A DNA stretch of 64,000 nt, from contig NZ_CP134049.1 of NCBI RefSeq assembly GCF_031582965.1, positions 1,674,001 to 1,738,000 on the forward strand. The letters run 5' to 3'. Source of the DNA: Bacillus sp. NEB1478 (GTDB lineage Bacteria; Bacillota; Bacilli; Bacillales; Fictibacillaceae). The position numbers were made by a program, and so were the translations under genes. The notes beneath the pieces were generated by a model. It was not told where the DNA came from. It did not search any database and saw only the letters and a program-made list of their open reading frames with translations. Shown in pieces: positions 63,281 through 64,000 of this stretch. Positions within the stretch are counted from its first letter, which is position 1, and each line of letters starts with the position of its first letter.

Positions 63281-64000
63281 ATGCCTTGTGAAGGGAAATA
63301 TAATATTAAAGCCGTTTCCAAGATGCTTGGCATACAGGCTGGAACGTTAAGAGCTTGGGAAAGACGCTATTCTATCGTTCAACCTCATAGAAATGAAGCG
63401 GGCCACCGATTGTATACGGATGAACAAGTCTATATCTTAAAGTGGCTTGTAAATAAAGTGAATCAAGGTTTTACAATCAGTCAGGCGGTCGACGTTGCTC
63501 AGAATGGAGATCTTTACAAGGAAACCTCTCCTTTTTCAGTAGAAAATACTGATCGTGCTATTGAGATGTCTGATCAAATATTAGAATCTTTGTTATCTTT
63601 TCAAGAGAGAAAAGCCAGTGATTTATTAAGTCAGGCTTTTAGTATGTATAATTTGGAAAAAGTCATTATTGATATTTTGGGCACATTATTAGTAAGAGTT
63701 GGCCATTTATGGGAAGAACAGAAAATTACAGTTGCGCACGAACACTTTACTTCTTCTTTTTTGCGTATGAAAATAGGACAACTTATGCATTGGCTGCCTT
63801 CAGATCCATATTTACCGAGAGTTATTGTCGGGTGTGGAATCGATGAACAGCATGAACTGGGGCTTCTTATGTTTACATTGTTTTTAAGAAGAAGAGGTTT
63901 CGAAGTTATTTATTTAGGACATGGCATTCCAGAAGAAGATTTTGAAAAAGTAATCGATGAAGTCCAGCCTAAGCTGGTTTTCTTATCTTGTACTTTAAGT
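63281..64000 (+). CDS. MerR-family regulator with B12-binding domain (CarH/LitR type), partial
   Basis: The gene runs off the right edge after 240 codons. Residues 1-70 are a MerR-type winged helix (NIKAVSKMLGIQAGTLRAWE, RRYSIVQP). The middle is a helical B12-capping domain with W144-x9-E154-H155, the Wx9EH motif of CarH, and the B12-binding region has ExHxxG around His191 (EQHELG). Such proteins bind adenosylcobalamin and sense light, releasing DNA on illumination. The start is at 63281 behind TTGGAGGAAG. Confidence 0.85.
   Translation, partial: MPCEGKYNIKAVSKMLGIQAGTLRAWERRYSIVQPHRNEAGHRLYTDEQVYILKWLVNKVNQGFTISQAVDVAQNGDLYKETSPFSVENTDRAIEMSDQILESLLSFQERKASDLLSQAFSMYNLEKVIIDILGTLLVRVGHLWEEQKITVAHEHFTSSFLRMKIGQLMHWLPSDPYLPRVIVGCGIDEQHELGLLMFTLFLRRRGFEVIYLGHGIPEEDFEKVIDEVQPKLVFLSCTLS

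Overview
The window is about 64 kb of a low-GC, endospore-forming Firmicute chromosome of the family Bacillaceae. Gene content and order follow Bacillus subtilis 168 from proI to ypbG: proI-yqjPQ, yqjW-yqjX, yqkB, yqkF-mciZ-nudF-yqxK-spoIIM-fur-yqzK-xerD-deoB-pupG-pdp-dacF-spoIIA-spoVA-lysA-ppiB-ypuF-scpAB-dacB-spmAB-rluB-resABCDE-serA-fer-ypbB-recQ-ypbDEF-ypbG. The genus cannot be fixed from the sequence alone. Strong Shine-Dalgarno sites, frequent TTG and GTG starts and sigma-F/G/H/E type promoters all fit this family. No rRNA, tRNA, CRISPR array, prophage or intact transposase gene was found.

Layout. 1-4.3 kb: the start of proI behind a T-box leader, yqjP-yqjQ, and a Y-family polymerase/YolD pair behind two SOS boxes. 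4.3-12.7 kb: a more variable stretch with a ZIP transporter, a three-domain cell wall hydrolase, two HPr-like proteins without the catalytic histidine around a VTT membrane protein, an RND pump with a divergent PadR regulator and operator, and yqkB. 12.7-18 kb: a catabolic island (HMG-CoA lyase, two thiolases, succinyl-CoA:3-ketoacid CoA-transferase) with a perfect-looking cre site, bounded by two terminators that work in both directions. 18-27.7 kb: yqkF, a short mciZ-like gene, nudF, yqxK, spoIIM, fur, yqzK, xerD and nucleoside salvage genes. 27.9-36.2 kb: the sporulation core dacF-spoIIAA-AB-sigF and spoVAA-AF. 36.2-45.4 kb: lysA under a lysine riboswitch, ppiB, scpAB, an alkylpyrone synthase pair (bpsAB), dacB and spmAB. 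45.9-52.7 kb: rluB and the cytochrome c maturation and redox-sensing res cluster. 52.8-54.1 kb: a cobalamin riboswitch in front of a DUF4430 lipoprotein and an ECF S component. 54.7-64 kb: hisJ, serA, fer, ypbB-recQ-ypbD-E-F, ypbG and, cut by the right edge, a MerR/B12-binding regulator of the CarH/LitR type.

Two repeat families punctuate the window. Family A consists of 85-370 bp elements ending in GGCTGTTTTC...GAAAACAGCC (seven sites); it lies in intergenic regions, once inside the deo/pup/pdp operon. Family B is a 122-bp unit, present as three near-identical tandem copies upstream of scoA and one diverged copy near 54.1 kb. There is also a 21-bp minisatellite between sigF and spoVAA.

The genes fall into connected programmes. 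Sporulation has sigma-H, sigma-F, sigma-G and sigma-E promoter candidates at the expected genes. Chromosome maintenance is represented by scpAB, xerD, recQ and the SOS polymerase. Redox and iron functions are res, fer, fur and yqkB. Vitamin B12 appears twice, as a riboswitch-controlled uptake candidate and as a B12-binding regulator.
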